Part shown: piece by piece, positions 61,870 to 64,000 of the stretch | How the letters are laid out: every line of letters begins with the position of its first letter | Position numbering within the stretch: position 1 is the first letter of the stretch | NCBI GenBank assembly: GCA_036267975.1 | Contig: DATAVA010000027.1 | Location: 1 to 64,000 of the forward strand | Origin: DAIDKA01 sp036267975 | GTDB taxonomy: Bacteria; Pseudomonadota; Gammaproteobacteria; Steroidobacterales; Steroidobacteraceae | DNA: 64,000 nt | Reading direction: 5' to 3' | The notes under the pieces: model-generated | The model's database searches: none | Seen by the model: only the letters and a program-made list of their open reading frames with translations | What the model was told of the DNA's origin: nothing | Position numbers and translations under genes: made by a program

Positions 61870-63101
61870 GCAACATTCTCACCCTGCCGCCCCGCACCGA
61901 AGCGGAGCCCCCGGAGGCCGCCGATGCGGCTGCCGGGAACAGCGAATTCAGCGCCATTCCGACCATCCTGGCCGAATTGCGCGCCGGCCGCATGGTGCTG
62001 ATCCTGGATGACGAAGACCGGGAAAATGAAGGTGACCTGATCATGGCCGCCGAACATGCGACGCCGCAGTCCATGGCCTTCATGATCCGTCATTCCAGCG
62101 GCATCATCTGCGTGCCGATGGAAGAGGAGCGGTTGCTGCGCCTGGAATTGCCGCAGATGGTCGGGGCCAATAACGACAGCTACCGCACCGCGTTCACGGT
62201 CTCGGTGGATTACCGGCACGGCACCAGTACGGGAGTCTCGGCGGCCGACCGTGCCGCGACCATCACAGCGCTGGCCAATCCGCAGACCGCGGCCGGCGAC
62301 TTCGCGCGACCCGGGCATATTTTTCCGCTGCGCCCGCGCCGCGGCGGAGTGCTGGTGCGCGCCGGCCATACCGAGGCGGCGGTGGACCTGTGCGTCCTGG
62401 CGGGCCTGAAACCCGCCGGCGTGCTGTGCGAACTGATGAATGATGACGGTTCGATGGCGCGCCGCGCCGAGAGCGAAGTGTTCGCCCGACAGCACAACAT
62501 TGCGATGGGCACGATCGCCGATCTGATCCGTTATCGACTGCGCAATGAGCGCTCGGTGGATCGCATCGCCGATCAGCCCGTGCATACCGAATTCGGCGAG
62601 TTTCGCCTGTGCGCCTACGAGGACCGCGGCAGTCATGCGGTGCACCTGGCGCTGGCCCGCGGCCGACTCGACGGGCCGGAGGCGCCGCTGGTGCGGGTGC
62701 ATGTGGCCGACACCCTGCGCGATGCGCTCGGTATTTCGGGCGATGGTCGCACCTGGACCCTGCGACGGGCATTGGAGCGGGTGGCCGCAGCGCCCAATGG
62801 CGTGGTGGTCATCCTGCGGGGGGCCGACGCGGCCTACGACCTGACGGCAGCGCTGCAAGCGCTGCAGCGACCGTTGGGTGGCGGCACGGACGGCAGTAGC
62901 AGCGGCAGCACTGCGAACGATACCGGTCAGCAGCCGCATCTGAATGCGCAGGCCATGGTGCTGCGTACCTTCGGGGTTGGCGCACAGATCCTCAAGGACC
63001 TGGGCGTGAGCCATATGCGCGTGATGTCGCAGCCCAAACAGATGCATGGGCTGTCGGCATTTGGTCTGACCGTGGAAGCGTATGTCGGAGCGGACTGCTA
63101 G
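61866..63101 (+). CDS. ribB: 3,4-dihydroxy-2-butanone-4-phosphate synthase with degenerate RibA domain (RibBX type)
   Basis: RibB makes the four-carbon unit of riboflavin from ribulose 5-phosphate. In this 411-residue protein residues 35-235 form a full RibB domain with LILDDEDRENEGDLIMAAEH, YRHGTSTGVSAADRA, RPGHIFPLRPRRGGVL and HTEAAVDL. The C-terminal half resembles GTP cyclohydrolase II (TEFGEFRLCAYED; MRVMSQPKQMHGL) but lacks the CxxxxGD...CxC zinc site: the matching stretch reads VRVHVADTLRDALG. GTP cyclohydrolase activity is therefore unlikely and a separate ribA is expected elsewhere. Confidence 0.92.
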   Translation: MSNILTLPPRTEAEPPEAADAAAGNSEFSAIPTILAELRAGRMVLILDDEDRENEGDLIMAAEHATPQSMAFMIRHSSGIICVPMEEERLLRLELPQMVGANNDSYRTAFTVSVDYRHGTSTGVSAADRAATITALANPQTAAGDFARPGHIFPLRPRRGGVLVRAGHTEAAVDLCVLAGLKPAGVLCELMNDDGSMARRAESEVFARQHNIAMGTIADLIRYRLRNERSVDRIADQPVHTEFGEFRLCAYEDRGSHAVHLALARGRLDGPEAPLVRVHVADTLRDALGISGDGRTWTLRRALERVAAAPNGVVVILRGADAAYDLTAALQALQRPLGGGTDGSSSGSTANDTGQQPHLNAQAMVLRTFGVGAQILKDLGVSHMRVMSQPKQMHGLSAFGLTVEAYVGADC

Positions 63102-63605
63102 GTGGCCCACTCATCGCCGCCACTCGCGCCAATTCATGTCGTGGAGGGTGAAATCACCGCGCGCGGCCGGCGCGTGGCCATTGCGGCCGCGCGCTTCAAT
63201 GACTTCATCGTGTCCAGTTTGCTGGAGGGCGCGAGCGAGGCGTGGCGCTCGCACGGCGGCGCGAACGATGACCTGCTGATTGCCCGCGTACCGGGCGCCT
63301 TTGAGCTCCCGGTCGCGGTGCGCAAGCTGGCGATGAGCGGCCGTTTCGAGGCCGTCGTGGCGCTGGGGTGCGTGATCCGGGGAGACACGCCGCATTTTGA
63401 TTTCGTGGCCGGCGAGTGTGCCCGCGGGTTGACGTTCGCGAGCCTGGAAACCGGTGTGCCGGTGGTATTCGGTGTGCTGACCGTGAACACGACCGAGCAG
63501 GCCCTGGAGCGGGCGGCCATCAACGGCATGAACAAGGGTGGCGAGGCGCTGGAGACCGCGCTCGAGATGGTCAGTCTGTTCCAGCGCCTGGAACAGCGGG
63601 TTTAG
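63102..63605 (+). CDS. ribH: 6,7-dimethyl-8-ribityllumazine synthase RibH
   Basis: RibH joins the pyrimidine and four-carbon precursors to form lumazine. The 167-residue protein starts at GTG directly after the ribB stop. Family motifs are IAAARFNDFIVSSLLEGA, VPGAFELPVAVRKLA, ALGCVIRGDTPHFDFVAGE (active His) and VPVVFGVLTVNTTEQALERA. It precedes nusB. Confidence 0.97.
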   Translation: MAHSSPPLAPIHVVEGEITARGRRVAIAAARFNDFIVSSLLEGASEAWRSHGGANDDLLIARVPGAFELPVAVRKLAMSGRFEAVVALGCVIRGDTPHFDFVAGECARGLTFASLETGVPVVFGVLTVNTTEQALERAAINGMNKGGEALETALEMVSLFQRLEQRV

Positions 63606-63610
63606 TGTCC

Positions 63611-64000
63611 ATGGACAGCCAACCGGACCGGCGGGCCACCAATGCCCGCTCGGTGGCCCGCCGACTGGCGGTGCAGGCGATCTATCGCTGGCAGATCAAC
63701 GATGGCCCCTGGCAGGATCTGCTACTGGAATTCGCGGACGCTGCGGACATGCCCAAGGCTGACCGCGAATATTTCCGCGAGCTGATCGAGGGCGTTTGTG
63801 GGACGCGCACCCAGCTGGACGTCGACCTCGCGCAATGGACCGACCGCCCGGCGGTGCAGCTGGACCCGGTCGAGCACGCCGTGCTGCTGGTGTCGATGTT
63901 CGAACTGACCTCGCGTCCTGATGTACCGTTTCGAGTGGTGCTGAACGAAGCGGTCAACATCACGCGCCGCTTCGGCGCCACGGATGGTCACAAGTTCGTG
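63611..64000 (+). CDS. nusB: Transcription antitermination protein NusB, partial
   Basis: NusB with NusE binds boxA RNA in rRNA antitermination. From the ATG at 63611, 130 codons are open to the right edge. Visible motifs are ARRLAVQAIYRWQIND, VEHAVLLVSMFELTSRPDVP, VVLNEAVNITRRFGATDGHKFV (trimmed to NEAVNITRRFG), reaching just short of the family's usual NGVLD end. It follows ribH by five bases, the common rib-nusB arrangement. Confidence 0.96.
   Translation, partial: MDSQPDRRATNARSVARRLAVQAIYRWQINDGPWQDLLLEFADAADMPKADREYFRELIEGVCGTRTQLDVDLAQWTDRPAVQLDPVEHAVLLVSMFELTSRPDVPFRVVLNEAVNITRRFGATDGHKFV

Overview
The window is about 64 kb of high-G+C bacterial DNA. It holds an almost complete polar-flagellum and chemotaxis locus (about 0.7-52 kb), followed by a housekeeping block (about 53-64 kb) containing mprF, ettA, a histone-deacetylase-like gene, glyA, nrdR, the riboflavin genes and nusB. 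A FleQ-type master regulator, FlhF/FlhG, MotC/MotD and the order nrdR-ribD-ribE-ribB-ribH-nusB point to a gammaproteobacterium. A tPilZ-like protein suggests the Xanthomonadales / Steroidobacterales / Nevskiales side. That placement is inference; the window has no rRNA or other marker to settle it.

Layout. At 1-507 (minus) is the start of an octapeptide-repeat protein that runs off the left edge. From 0.7 to 14.6 kb (minus) come flgBCDEFGHIJKL, fliC, fliD and fliS. From 14.8 to 17.0 kb (plus) come flgA, flgM, flgN and a second flgM-like gene. From 17.0 to 27.8 kb (minus) lies a chemotaxis operon: a STAS protein, cheA, cheW, a transducer, cheY, a small exported protein, cheR, cheD, cheB and two HDOD proteins. 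From 27.9 to 41.0 kb (minus) run fliLMNOPQR, flhB, flhA, flhF, flhG, fliA, cheY, motC, motD and a DUF2802 gene. From 41.2 to 49.5 kb (minus) are a FleR/FlrC-like activator and fliEFGHIJK. From 49.6 to 52.8 kb (minus) are a FleQ-like activator, a tPilZ-like protein, a second FliS-like protein and a DUF4145-like protein. The remainder is mprF/ettA (minus) and the HDAC-glyA-nrdR-rib-nusB series (plus).

Regulatory logic. I found good sigma-54 (-24/-12) elements before flgB, flgA, fliL, the FleR-like gene and the DUF2802 gene. I found sigma-28 (FliA) elements with an exact 11-bp spacer before fliC, the octad-repeat gene, the second flgM, the fliS2-tPilZ pair and (weaker) the STAS-cheA operon. This fits a FleQ -> sigma-54 -> FlrC -> FliA cascade, but both sigma-54 activators lack an N-terminal receiver domain and no FleS-type kinase is present.

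Points most worth a second look: the FliA-driven octad-repeat protein next to fliS; two FlgM-like anti-sigma factors on either side of flgN, apparently under different promoters; a FliA-driven FliS paralogue fused by overlap to a tPilZ gene; motC with a probable ACG start; RibB with a C-terminal RibA domain that lacks the zinc cysteines; and the absence of cheZ. No rRNA, tRNA, CRISPR array, insertion sequence or prophage was seen, and no stretch over 300 bases lacks a gene.
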